A stretch of DNA of 64,000 bases from Artemia franciscana (lineage: Eukaryota; Arthropoda; Branchiopoda; Anostraca; Artemiidae): the NCBI RefSeq assembly GCF_032884065.1, contig NC_088880.1:22607696-22671695 (forward strand), given 5' to 3'. Below are positions 51,900 through 63,844 of the stretch, one piece after another. Made by a program: the position numbers and the translations under genes. Under the pieces are notes generated by a model. It was not told the DNA's origin and searched no databases. It saw only the letters and a program-made list of their open reading frames with translations. How positions within the stretch are numbered: the first letter of the stretch is position 1; each line of letters opens with the position of its first letter.

Positions 51900-52795
51900 A
51901 GTCTAGGCTTACTATCCTGCAAAGCGGGTCGGGCTTAAGAAGTCCTTAAACCAGCTTTGTTGGTAGTTTTAAAAATGAAATATAAATAAAACTAAAAAGA
52001 ATTTTAAAATTTAAAACGAAACTTAATTCTCCAATATTATTCAAAATATGAGGGAGGCTCCCCGTGGTGTATTTACTGTTTGTTTTAGATTTCAATTTCG
52101 ATCTTCACCAATATTTGAAAACGCTCATTCTTTATTTCTTTTTTTTTTCGTTTTTGATGTAATATCTGGGGCTCTCTTAAATTTAGAGTGGCAGAGAAGT
52201 GGTATTATCATCAGTCGAGAAGCAGGTAGGGCTTAAAAAGTCCTTAAACCGATTTTATTAAAATTTAAAATTTTAGTATTATCCTTGATATAACCTTGTT
52301 CTTCACTATTATCCAACATTTGAGGGACGCTCCCGGTGGTGTAATTTCTGCTAGTTTGAATGTCATTCTTTACTATTATTTAAAAATTCCTCTTTTTTAT
52401 CTATTTTGTGTTCAATTTTGATATTACATCTGAGGCTCTGTTAAATTTAGTAGCAGTGTAGGGACATTATCAACAGTAGCGAAGCGGGTTGAGTTTAAAA
52501 GATTTCGGAAACTAACCTGTTTGCTAGTTTAAAAAGAAAAACAAATAAAAATTAAAGTAGAGAGCATTATTAAAATTTAAAACAAACGCTAATGATTCAA
52601 TAGTGTCCAATATATGAGGGAAGCTCCTGACGGTGTAATTCCTGTTCGTTTTGAGCTTCAATGTCGCTCATTCCCATTATTTAGAAATACTAGTTTTTTA
52701 TTTATTTTGTGTTCAATTTTGATGCAATATCTGGGTCTCTCTTAATTTAGTTGCAGAGTAGAGGTATAGCAAAAGCAGTACTGGTTATTTAAGAA
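51900..52795 (+). repeat. Three tandem units of ~270-295 bp
   Basis: GAGGGAGGCTCCCCGTGG-type words occur near 52050, 52322 and 52615. Each unit also has AAGCGGGT-G-GCTTAA-AAGTCC at its start and GTAATATCTGGGGCTCTCTTAAATTTAG-like wording at its end. Units are diverged, so this is an old local amplification. Confidence 0.75.
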
Positions 52796-55084
52796 TAATT
52801 GCTTTATTTGACCAACGAGCAGTTGTTTTAAGATTAGTCTTGACGAGAAGAGGAGGATAAGCAATAGTGGTAGTATTAGCAATAGGTAACCTTATTTTTA
52901 TTTACTCTGTCAAATGAGTTACTTTATTGCTTAAAATCGCTTAGAGCAGCTCCGCTTCAGCTGGTTTGAATTTTCTCGGTGCTTATTTTTACTAGAACTA
53001 GTATCAAAGTATTAGAGATGACATGCAAAGAACAAGTCAAATGAATATAAGGCCAAATTTGCTGAGTGAATCCAGGTTAAAGCGTTTTTTTTACTGGTTT
53101 ATTAGCCAAAAAATATCATAAATTCTCTAAACAACTAGTACTCACATCTACAGTTCCTTAAAGTGAAACTTGGATGCAGACAAAACTAAAATTTAGGTAA
53201 CATCTTACCCTTTCAAGGTATAAACTGATGAGTATTTTCATGGTTGTCAGCTTTTTAATGCTCCAGCATTTTTTCAAAAAAAACATGGTTTTGTTAGGCT
53301 GAGTCTGGAAAAGTTACGACCTTGGAAGTAATCATGGAATTTTAGGTCTTGGGCATCTTCTTGGCTGTGAAAAATAAGTATAACTTTTGCTTATCAAATT
53401 CCCAGAGGGTCAGAGTACCCCCTCCCCCCTAGAAGGCTATCTAGGAAGGTTTCCGATCCCAAACTGAATTTCAAATCTGATATCTAAAAGAGATTTATCC
53501 GGCTATATTCACAAGGGCAATTCGTCACTATTATGCATACTAACCTTCTGCCCTTCAGAAGAAAAGGCGGAGGAACCATGGACAAACTAGACTGTTACGC
53601 TTGGTTTGAACTCGTATCAATCAAGTGTGGGAATCAATAATAATACACCTAGCCTGTTCACCTTAGAGAAAGTCTTTACTTTCTCCAAGGTGAGAAAGTT
53701 CACTTTCTTCAATTTCAATGTTATAAGTAGAGTCTGACTATTGTTGCCCTCAAGACCAACAACAAGAAAGCAGCGTAATGATACAGCCTCTTCTAAGAGG
53801 TTCCATCATGTCAGCCTGAAATCTAACGGCCCTAAAGTACTTTTTATCAGACAACTCTGCAATTCAAGAGTGCGTTCGAACCTTGTGCTTTATTTTTGGA
53901 TGTATTTAAACTAAAATCAACCTCAAGCACTTTAACATCTGTAGACACAGCTACTTTTATTGTTTTACCCTCAAATTAGTTGTATTTTAGTAATTCCTAC
54001 CTTTGAGTAGTCTCAGCGCGTGGTCCCTTAAGCATGTTCGGAATTTCATTTATGAATTTCATAATTTTTGGCGAAAGTGATCTTAAGGCATTTAACAAGA
54101 CCTCCATTTAAGTTCCTTTGTATATTTTGAATGACAATCTGACAGTAACCTTACTGACAGGGAGGCAAACCTTTAATATGTCGACTTTGTTAGAATTTCA
54201 GTCAGACGTACGGTTGACTTTACTTAAACGGAGTTCTAAGGCGTATTTTATCTCCAGAGGCTTATTTTCCTACCTCTCAGACTACTCTGACCTAATTCAA
54301 AATTTAAATATGATAAATACATGATAAATTAAGCCTGTATGACTAACAGAGCAAAACTTTAAGGAGTAAGGAACTCAAGCCCACTTGACCTCAGCTAACC
54401 TTACAATAACAGGCAATACCTTACTGACGTTAATCATTCTTTTGTCCTTAGCTGGAAACCAAATTAAATTTAGGTTCACTAAAATCAGGCCTTTGATACT
54501 AAGACTGGTATTCCCTTGGATCTTAACCAGGGGTAGTAGGTTGTTAATTTGGCTACCCAAAGTTACGTATAGTGTGTTTTTTGTCCCAAATTTGGATACC
54601 TTGCAAGAGGAAACATTCAGATAAATGGGGGGAAATACTTTAACTACATCAAACCCCTGATCTGTACACTAGAGTTTTAGTTTTATTATTTTCACGGAGT
54701 GTAAGTTAAGTATAAGTTACTTATCTGGACATAATTTGTTAACTGTTTACGAGAATTTTTGCTCCTGTAACTACCTGATTGAGTCTCCAGTATGGTGTTG
54801 GCAAATTTCCGGTCCGGTTTCTCACCCTCTGTCAAACAATTTTTGAGTTAGCTGTTAGTTTGGAAGATCTTCTGATTGTGGTCCTTGTGTAGTCTCTAGG
54901 AGATAAGGCGGTCATTACTGCAATCAAACCCAGGCAAATAACGGTCTAAAATCATGTTTTGCTAAAAGTTGGACAAGCGTGAAAAGGTAAAAAATAAGTG
55001 TTCTCCGGCTTTTGACAGCAGTAATCATATGAACATTGCTTTTGCGACTGAACCTTTGACTTCAGGTCAAGATAGTAGCAGACA

Positions 55085-58000
55085 AATGTGACAAAATAAA
55101 CATTGGCCTTGAGCTAGATATTGGAACCATTTCCAAGGGAGAGGTTCAATTTCCGATGAAACAAAATACAATTTACTGTAAAGGTATTTTAAACCAAACA
55201 AGGACTATCCTTTCCCAGTTCATATTGCAGGCTCAATAACAAAAAGATTCCAAAGCTGGATGGACAAGTACGATTAGCTAGTATACTCTGCAGTGAAAAA
55301 GGGCGTTTCTGCAAATATTGTGCTTTGTTTGATTGTGATCAAGCCGGAAGAGAGTCTCGCCAAAAATTATGGCACCTTGTCGTCGAGCCTCGAGTAAATT
55401 GGAAATACACCCTGGGTGACTTCTCTAAACACCTTTGAAACTTCTACCATAAAGATACTACTGATTGGGGGGAGGGAGTCTTATGACAATAATGAGCTGG
55501 CACGAGTCCTCTATAAAAGAAATCTTGAATACTCAGAAAAGAGAACAAATAGAAATAAACAAAAAACAGCTCTTTCTCATCAGAGAAATTAAATTTTAAA
55601 AAAGCAATTTTTTTCAACTGAAATCAAGGAGCAATATTAAAACTTAAAACGAATAGAGATTATCACTTATATGAAGAGGGCTACTCCTCCTCAATACCTC
55701 GCTCTTTACGCTAAAGTTTTTCAGTACTTTTAAAAAAAAGTTCCTTATTGTTCTAGCTAAACGAACATAGTATTTCAGGAATCGTAAAGAATTTGGACAA
55801 AATTCAAACTTTAGTATAAATAGTGATGTGCTGAGGAAGAGCAACCTTTCTCATATACGTAATAATTTTTGTTCTTTTTAAGTTTAATGCTGCTCCTTAC
55901 TTTCGGTTGAAAGTAAGGACTTCAGTTACTTTCATTTAAATTCTGATCGTTTTTTAGATAATGTCAGGAAATCTGGCAACCCCTCTAAGGAAAAATCCCT
56001 CTTACCCACGGATTTACTCTCTAGACAATTTTTACCAATACTGGTAAAAATCTACCCCGGACGATTACCCTTAGCATCTCCAAGCGTAAAATTGAGTCAC
56101 CAAAGAGAAAGCAAGACACTAAATTCCGTATAGGAATTCTGGCCAATCCCCCCAGTGTAAAATTTCCCCTAAAAATTTACTCCCTAGAAACTTCCTCCCC
56201 ATATAAATTACCTCCGTTAAAATCCCATCAGCCAAAAATTTGCTCCCTCCACCCGAAAATGTGTTCATGCTTCCCAATATAAAATACTTTACGTAAACAA
56301 TGGGCAAATTTTCTGACTTAAATACCTTTCCCCAGGGGCTGTTGGGGGCATGATTTCTACCAAGACATAGTAACTCGGTCTTTCAACTATGCTGAACAAA
56401 ATGGCTGTCACAAAATTCTGGTCAGACGAATTTGAAAAAAGGGCGTGGTAAGGGGCCTAATCGGCCTTAAATTTTTCAATCACTTATAAAGGGCACTAAA
56501 ACTTTTAATTTCTGCCCGAATGAGCTCACTCCCGATATTCTAGGACCACTGGATCGACATGATCGTCCCTGAAAAAAAAACAAATAAACACCGTGATCTT
56601 TGTTCTGGCAAAAGATACAAAATTCTACATTTTACAGATAAGAGCTTGAAACCTCTACAGTAATGTTCTCTGATACGCTGAATCTGACACTATAATTCTA
56701 ATTAAGATTCTATGACTTTTAGGGGGTGTTTTCCCCTTTTTGCGAAAATAATGCAAATTTTCTTAGGCTAGTAGCCTTTTGATGGCTAAAAATAAACTTG
56801 ATGAAACTTATATATTTGAAATAAGCATAAAAATCCAATTATTGATACAATTTTGATACATCTATCGGCATCAAAATTCTGTTTTAGAGCTTTGGTTAAT
56901 ATTTAGCCGGGTCGCTCCTTACTTACAGTTCGTTACCACGAACTGTTCGACGATACTTTTGTGTGGACGGCAAGGACTTGCACTACGTGGGGGCGAAAAT
57001 TGGAGAAAATTGACCTTTATAGAGCATGTACAAAATGATAGAAATTTTAGAACCTTGCTACGCTATCAGATGAAAGACGTTCCAATAATGAAAAACGTGT
57101 TTAAGGAAATTGTGGGTAATATCCAGTTATGCAGCTCTAGAAACCAGAATGAACTGGTTGAAATCTGTGGATTGTTCACTACTGAAAATATAATTCATCA
57201 AGTGATGTCCCTTGAACTTGGTTTTGACGGACTCGAGCAAGATCGCTGATATCAAGAACCGTATTAAGGTTATTCGTGAAACAGTAATTTTCAATCATTT
57301 TAGTGCCAAGCAAAGCGCTGTCTTAAAAACTTCCACTAAAGTCAATCTGAAAGGATTCTGTGAAACTCGATAGTTTGAAAGACATGATGCAATAGAGATT
57401 TCAAAGCAGTTAGGTATTCCGTCCTTAAGGCCATAGAAGACATAGAGACAAAAGGGGATTAGCTGGCGTCGTCAAAAGCCAGAAGTCTCCTCAATAGCAT
57501 CCTGAGCTTGGACTCCGTTATTATGACAGATCTTTTCTTGGGGAACTCACTGAATTTTCAAAATCTGCTGAAGTCAGGAAACATCAATATGGCTGTGTGC
57601 GTTCAGTGTGTAAAAAGTGCAATAGAAACCTATTAAGATATTCTAAATAAGGTGGAGGAGCGATTCGACTAGCTGTTTCTGGAAGTCCCCCGCATATGCG
57701 AGAAACTTGAAATCGCCGTTGCCATGCAAACGATAGAGAAATGTCGTCAACGTTCTGTATGATATTTCCCGACAAAAAAAGTATTTTTGCTGTCGAGTTT
57801 AGTTATCAACCCTTTCGCAAACCAACTTATCCAGTCACTCGAATGTCGATCCATAAAGCACAAAGTTATTCTGAAAAGCCCCAGCGGAGTCCATGCCTTT
57901 TTTTGTTGTAAAAGTGCCTATTGGTGACGTAAACCGAAATTTTCAAGATATATGCCTCAGGTCTATCGTATGATAACTATGGTAAGCGGAGTGGCTAAAA

Positions 58001-58445
58001 TAGCTCCCAGTCTTCTTTTTAAAGACGGCAGTGCAAGGTCTGGCTGAGTATGAGCAAGGCATTTTTCGCAACATTCTTATGCTACTCTATATTTTCTATG
58101 TTATTCCTAATTCTACAGCATATACGGAGAGGTCATTTTCTTCTATGAAAAGTCTATAAATCTATCTCCGCAGCCGAATGGGTGAAAGCCATCTTAATGG
58201 CTTGACACTTTCGAAAGTACATCGAGATGTTTCTGTATCAGTGGATGAGATTGTGGTAAGGTTTGCTCATAGCTCCACTCGTATGGTGCATTGCAATATA
58301 GGGTGAGTCCCTATTTTCTTTATATGTGTGCTTTTAGTTTTTATAGACACTGCGTAATATAATGCACCTTATATCTTCTATTTGAAAGGATTGGGGCCCC
58401 GTCCCAAAATATATTCCTGTACACGTGCCTGATTTAGAGTTAGTA
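55085..58445 (+). pseudogene. hAT-superfamily transposase gene, decayed and interrupted
   Basis: Collinear fragments of a ZMYM/DUF4371-type hAT transposase. First, the N-terminal TTF-type zinc-finger region: KPNKDYPFP (about 55185), RFQSWMDKYD then, after a stop and a frameshift, FCKYCALFDCD and LVVEPRVNWKYTLGDFSKHL (to ~55437). Next, EQIEINKKQL just before an insertion. After it, ILLCGRQGLALRG and NFRTLLRYQ (56956-57070), NQNELVEICG, then FCETR-FERHDAIEI (57355-57400). Last, the C-terminal dimerisation segment IFYVIPNSTAYTERSFSSM ... YLRSRMGESHLNGLTL (58090-58210). There are multiple stops and frameshifts. GGGGCCCCGTCCC at 58392 resembles a degraded 3' end. Not functional. Confidence 0.85.
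55586..56953 (+). mobile_element. Fold-back element family 1, near-complete copy inserted in the hAT gene
   Basis: It begins AAATTAAATTTTAAAAAAGC ... CTGAAATCAAGGAGCAATATTAAAACTTAAAACG, carries both hairpin arms (CCTCGCTCTTTACGCTAAAG at ~55697 and AACTTTAGTATAAATAGTGATG at ~55807), then the body. It ends GGGTCGCTCCTTACTTACAGTTCGTTACCACGAACTG at ~56948. About 1.37 kb, the longest copy in the window. Flanking hAT protein fragments resume directly on the other side. Confidence 0.85.
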
Positions 58446-60114
58446 CATCAACCAAGATTTGTCCTCTATATTCTTCTATATATAAAATTAACTTCTGTTT
58501 CCCAGCGTAACGGTTAGCGTTGTGGCACCTTGAGAATAATGGCGCCCTGTAAACATGGAGGCACCATTATGCCATCTACGCTAATTTAATGATTTTCATG
58601 GGCACTGAAATTAGTAATCGTCAACCCCAATTTCGGATAACGTTCTGGGCACTGAAATTAGCAAGCAACCTTTTCGACATTAGGTCCAAACAGGCTCGAG
58701 CCGGGTGTCGAGGAACCGAATTCTCTTTTACCGTTAGCATTATTCTTGGTGCTTCTACTACTCAATTAATTTCAAATTCTGGGACTAGCTACGTCAGATT
58801 AAATAAATACTGAAGAAATTATTGGGATTATTCCGTCTATTAGGCCAATCAACCTATTTTGCAATAAAGGAACAAAAAGATCAGAAGATACACCTTTATA
58901 AAGCTATCCTGGAACGCCAGCTTTAGATAAAGTTTTATGCGTTAATTGCTATGAACCTTTGCCACCCAGTAAATATTACATTTTAAATTAGCCCACAATT
59001 ACAGGTTTTCATCTTGAGATCAACTTGTAAGAATAGCATTCTTTTTTTGTACATTTCCAGCTTCATAAGGTCCCAAATAAAAAAAAAACAACTTTTCTTT
59101 TAACTTTCCCAGAAGTATTTGGCTCAGCTCCAAGTTCCAGAATAGCTACGATATTATTGCTTCAGCTGTACAGAAAATTTATGTGGTGATATACAAAACA
59201 GTTTCGATACCAAAGACAACTGGAAATGATAATAAACTTAAAAATGAATAGAATTAAATCTAAATTTATCTAAATATTTTAATTAATATCCAAATCCAAA
59301 ACTTTGTCTTATCTAAATTATATCCCACCAACCTTAAAAGGACAAGCTGCACAGCTCTAAAAATCATTATATGTTTAAAAAAAACCTTGTTTTGTTCTGA
59401 ACCTTGATGTTTTACAGGGAAACAACGCCAGAGTTTTTTTTTTCGATTTTTTGTTGTTTTATATTTTCAAACTTAAGATTTTTGAATGGACATTTGCCAT
59501 AATTTTCCTCATTAAAAATTACTTTCAAAACTTGAAGAGTGTCGATATACTACCATTAATGTTTAACCATCGTAGTTAGTTCTAAACTCGCATAGAACTA
59601 CCATCTCCAACCTAACGGGCTAGGAGAATATCTAAAAATGGGTTTAAAAATGTAAGTCAGCTTTATTGAAAAAAGTGACAAACCAACAAAAACTTGAACT
59701 ATTAACTAACTCACTTGAACTTTGACTTACATGAACTTGGGCTTGGACTAACTTGAACTAACTATAGAATATATAAACACAGAAAAAGTAAAGTGGCTGC
59801 TCTCGCGGGCCAGTATACCAATCAGGGGTAACATATAACAACGACCGTCTAAAACTCAATTTGACACGCTCCAGAATATAAAAACAATGAAAGAAGATTA
59901 AGTAAGCTAATATGATGACTCATAGAGATATATTAATGTTATAAGCCATTTTGTTTTCTTCGTCCTATTTAAGCTTGAAAAATTAACACATTTAAAGCGT
60001 GAATGCAAGCAGCTAATTTATAGATGAAAAACAGGATATTTATCTGATAATGGGGGCCGCGGACCCAACAGAGACATATAAAGCTGAGGCTCGACTCGAA
60101 ACTCAAGTTGCCGT

Positions 60115-60260
60115 AGGTTCAATATTACTTATTGCAATCGATTGCAAATGGTTTTGTTACTGACGGCCAATGAAAACCAATTTATTTGAAGAAAGATGGT
60201 TATCATTGGCTATCAATGACAAAAATCCATTGCAAGCGATTGCAGTAAGCTATATTAAAC
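60115..60260. repeat. Short fold-back (inverted repeat ~30 bp arms)
   Basis: ATTACTTATTGCAATCGATTGCAAATGG (from ~60123) is mirrored by CCATTGCAAGCGATTGCAGTAAGCTATATT (~60228-60257) around a ~75-bp loop. MITE-like, with an internal ATTGCAATCGATTGCAAT palindrome. Class unknown. Confidence 0.65.
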
Positions 60261-61874
60261 GTGGGGTTGAATTCTAGTGGAATCTGATCTGTGTTCAGAT
60301 AACTTATTTATATTGTTAGAAAGCATAAGAAGTCAATTTAAATTTTCTTGTAGATGAGAATGAGTTTGGTAGGGTAGGCCTACTCTATTTGCAAGTTATA
60401 CTATTTGTAATTTTTGCATCTTCTATATAATTCAATTTAATTTTTTCTCTTTCCTGCTCGTTTTTCAACCCTGCGCTTATCACCTCCGCTTAAATGATGC
60501 TGCCAATGCATGCTACTCTGGATATTCACATTTTTTTGACACGTAAGTAATTGTATATAATTTCATTACGGTTAAGATACCTTGGGATATTTTTTTTCAA
60601 AAGTCGAAACAATCATTACTAATGGTTTATCTTGAAACACTGTCCAATTGAAAATCACTAGAGACATTTATTTCGAGATTAGAGTACCTTACGAAGAATT
60701 CAATGCTAGTTACGATAAAAAAAAATATTGTACCCAGTAGGATTAAACCCCTTTCCTCATCTTAAAATGACTTAAAACTGCTCACCAATAGAAAATAGAA
60801 TGGTGTTTTCGTGCATGTAATCTAACGAATTTATTATTCTAAAAGCGTTCTTTTTCTTCAATCTTTTCTATTAGCTTCGAACAAGCATGTGATTTTGAAA
60901 AATGAGGCTAAGTGGGCAAAAATATGTTTAAGATGCTTGTTTACATAACTACTTGTTTGCGTAAAACCAAGTAAGGCATAAAATAAACAAATAAGCCGTA
61001 CGACTGAAAATTTTTGGGCCTTATCTGAAACAAAATTATTTACACAAGTATACATTCTTATAGTAATTTCTATGGTAATGTATGCACAGAGATGGTGCTA
61101 GATTTCTACTTATTCATGAGAAGATATAAAATCTTCGAATTCAATATTTATTCACGTCTTAAGAAGTAGAAAAAATAGATTGCTAGCACAACTTATGGCC
61201 AAAAACAATTTTTGAAACTGATTGCTACCCTATCATGGAGCTCTTTTTAGCCTGTATCCTCCCACAACAAGTAAAAATAACCTTAGAAAGCATGATTTAA
61301 AAAAAAATGGTGAATTATTTTTTCAACTAAAATGAAGCCAACCAAACTATCAGGAAAAGTAAGAGAAATGGCTTACGCTCTGCAGGGTCTGCTCAAGGCA
61401 TGTAATCTATTCTGAACTCTCCAGAACGACGAAAAGTCGCAGAAACATTGTCCTAAATTAGAACTCTAAAGGGTAAACAAAGAAAAAATATACATGGGAA
61501 ATTCACATGCCTTATTTTGGATAAAAATCAATGTAATTACAAAAACTAATTCACGACATTGTCCTACCCTCCCAATTCCCATTTAAGAAACCTGACCTAC
61601 ATAGTAGTTGAAGGTTTTGCAATATCAAATAACGGTACTCATTACATATCGGTAATTCGTCTTTTGTTTACAGGCGTAAGGCTACTTATTTATCAACAAA
61701 GAATTGCAGAAATCTTTGTTTATTTGTCTTGCTTTTTTGCATATTAATCCCTTATGGTAGTTAGTAGCACGGATGCCAAAGGGAAACTTATTGCTTTCAC
61801 TGACAGTGTTTTATCTTTGGTAACACCAGGAAAGATTATGGTCTAAAAAGATTACTTCTTGAAAAGCGGGATAT

Positions 61875-62590
61875 TTTCAAAGCATGCCACCCTTAATTCT
61901 ACAGCACCCTTAATTCTTAATTCACAAGACAGATCACGGATGCGTGTTTATTTTTTTTTCCCCAGGGGTGATCGTATCGGCTCAGTGGTCCTAGAATGTC
62001 GCAAGAGGACTGAGTCTAGTGGAAATTAGTGGACCATAGCCGAAAACCCTAATAACTATGTCTTTGGGGACGATTTACTCCCCCACAGTCCCCGTGGGAG
62101 GGGCTGCAAGTTACAAACCTTGACCTGTGTTTACAAATAGTAATGGCTATTGGGAAGTGTACAGACGTTTTTAGGGGGATTTTTTTGGTTGGGGGGAGGG
62201 GGAGAAGTTGATGGAGAGGGTTACTAGGGAGGATTTTTCCAAGGAGGAATTTGTCATGGGGGAAGAGAATTTCAGTGAAGGGGGTGCAGGATTTTCTAGC
62301 ATTATTTAAAAAAAAGACAATAAAAAAATAAATATGAAAAGTTTTTTCAACTGAAAGTAAGGAGCATCATTGAAACTTAAAACGAACAGAAATTATTATG
62401 CATATTAGGGGTTTACCTCCTCGTATTACCACGCTCATTACGCTAAAGTATTTTTAGTAATTCCAACTATTTATTCTTCGGCCTTTGTGATTCAGGGCTC
62501 AGTCTTAAGAAATTGGGTGAAAATTTAAGCTTTAGTGTAAAGAGCGAGGTATTGACGAGGGGGTGTGCCCCCTCATATACGCAATAAAAA
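61875..62590 (-). mobile_element. Fold-back element family 1, inverted copy
   Basis: Body sequence appears reverse-complemented (GATCACGGATGCGTGTTTATT, GGTGATCGTATCGGCTCAGTGGTCCTAGAATGTCGCAAGAGG, then GGGGGAGGGGGAG, TTTCTAGCATTATTTAAAA). The hairpin head follows (TTTTCAACTGAAAGTAAGGAGC ... CACGCTCATTACGCTAAAG, and AGCTTTAGTGTAAAGAGCGAGGTATTGACGAGGGGG ... CTCATATACGCAAT). The outermost ~40 nt of the second arm is absent. Confidence 0.8.
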
Positions 62591-62849
62591 CATACGAATA
62601 TGGAAGTTTGATACGTAAGTTACTTATATTTTTTTACTAATGAAAACGTTCGTAAGAAATTAAAAGTTTTAGTTGCCTTTTTAAGCAATCAAAAATCTGG
62701 AGGGCAAATAGGCCTACTCCCTCGCTCCTTTTTCTTATAAAAATCTTCTGATCAAAACTATGAGAAAGCCATTTAGCCCAAAATAATTAATAGGCAAATT
62801 TCGTTTTAATTATTTATGTGCGGAGAACCAAGATAAAAACACGCGTTAA

Positions 62850-63012
62850 CGTCCATAAATTAAATAAAAAGAGCAACTTTTTTCAACTAAAAGTAAGGAG
62901 CGACATTAAAACTTAAAACGAGCAGAAATTATATATGGAGTAATTTTTGTTCTTTTTAAGTTTTAATTTTGCTCCTTACTTTTAGTTAAAAAACCTGTTT
63001 TTTATTTAATTG
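62850..63012. mobile_element. Fold-back element family 1, minimal palindromic derivative
   Basis: AAATTAAATAAAAAGAGCAACTTTTTTCAACTAAAAGTAAGGAGCGACATTAAAACTTAAAACGAGC is followed after ~25 bp by its reverse complement (GTTCTTTTTAAGTTTTAATTTTGCTCCTTACTTTTAGTTAAAAAACC...TTTATTTAATT). The body and inner arms are gone, leaving a compact ~160-bp hairpin. Confidence 0.8.
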
Positions 63013-63565
63013 TATTTAGAAGAGCCGGGGGTGCTAAACCTTAGTTATTCCACTCTATATATTGCATAATCTCCCCCCCCTCCCTTCCACCCTGTATTGT
63101 AATTTCAGTTTATAATTTTTCTTATGTAATTTTGACTATTAAACTTCAGAAACTTAAACCAGATAACTTTATTGGTGATTCCGAAATTAAAATACACTGT
63201 AATATAATATCAGCTAAGTGCGTCCAACCCCTCAATTAGCACAAAACATTATTGATACTTTCTTTTGAAGTCCTGTATTCACTTTTTCTTCATTATTTTG
63301 ATGAAATGGCTCTATGATTAAAAATTTACAATAGACAGGAAACATGTTAAATTTTAGATTTTGAATATTTAAGGTTTTATTTATACAATATAACTAAAAA
63401 ACAATAATGGTTTACTCAGTTATATGAAAACCAATAAGTTAATCAGGCATTTTCATAAAGTCATGCAAAATCTGAAAAAAATGTAAACAATTTTTGAAAA
63501 GTTTTAATGATTGTAAAGTTGTCGAAGAATCTTTCCAATTAGCCAACCTGAAAGAAAACTAATCA

Positions 63566-63844
63566 TTAATCCAGTTCTTTTAACACTTCTATTACTTGCG
63601 AGTCATAATATAATTGCTTACATCCTGGATGGAAAAAAGGTAGCGACCTAAAGCTTTGTACTTGAACATTAAGTGTACTACGCAAAGATGGTGTTTTCCG
63701 GAAATCAGATGTATTAGAGAAGGGGGAATCTAACTCTTCGTAGTAATAATCTTGGGGTGAGGGAGAAAAAGTATGTGTGCCACATTTGAATTCATAGCAA
63801 AGTGATGAAGATGACCCTTTTCGACTGCTTAAATGATCCAACAT
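63566..63844 (-). CDS. Unassigned minus-strand ORF, 92 codons, Ser-rich
   Basis: An open frame from ATG to TAA in a non-repetitive part of the window, with complex, protein-like composition: Ser-rich start (SSRKGSSSSL), a QDYYYEELDSPFSNTSDF acidic/aromatic patch, and a SLPFFHPGC segment. An in-frame TAA sits 15 bases before the ATG, so translation would start there or the exon begins later. A GGAT|GTAAGC donor-like site within the frame (about 63622) means it could be a first coding exon of a longer gene rather than a whole protein. No known domain is recognised. It lies antisense within the large syt1 intron. It could also be chance. Confidence 0.3.
   Translation of the reverse strand: MLDHLSSRKGSSSSLCYEFKCGTHTFSPSPQDYYYEELDSPFSNTSDFRKTPSLRSTLNVQVQSFRSLPFFHPGCKQLYYDSQVIEVLKELD

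Noticed and set aside
58490..58600. tRNA-like phrase (GCGTAACGGTTAGCGTTGTGG)
   Set aside because: I could not fold an acceptor stem or anticodon arm by eye.
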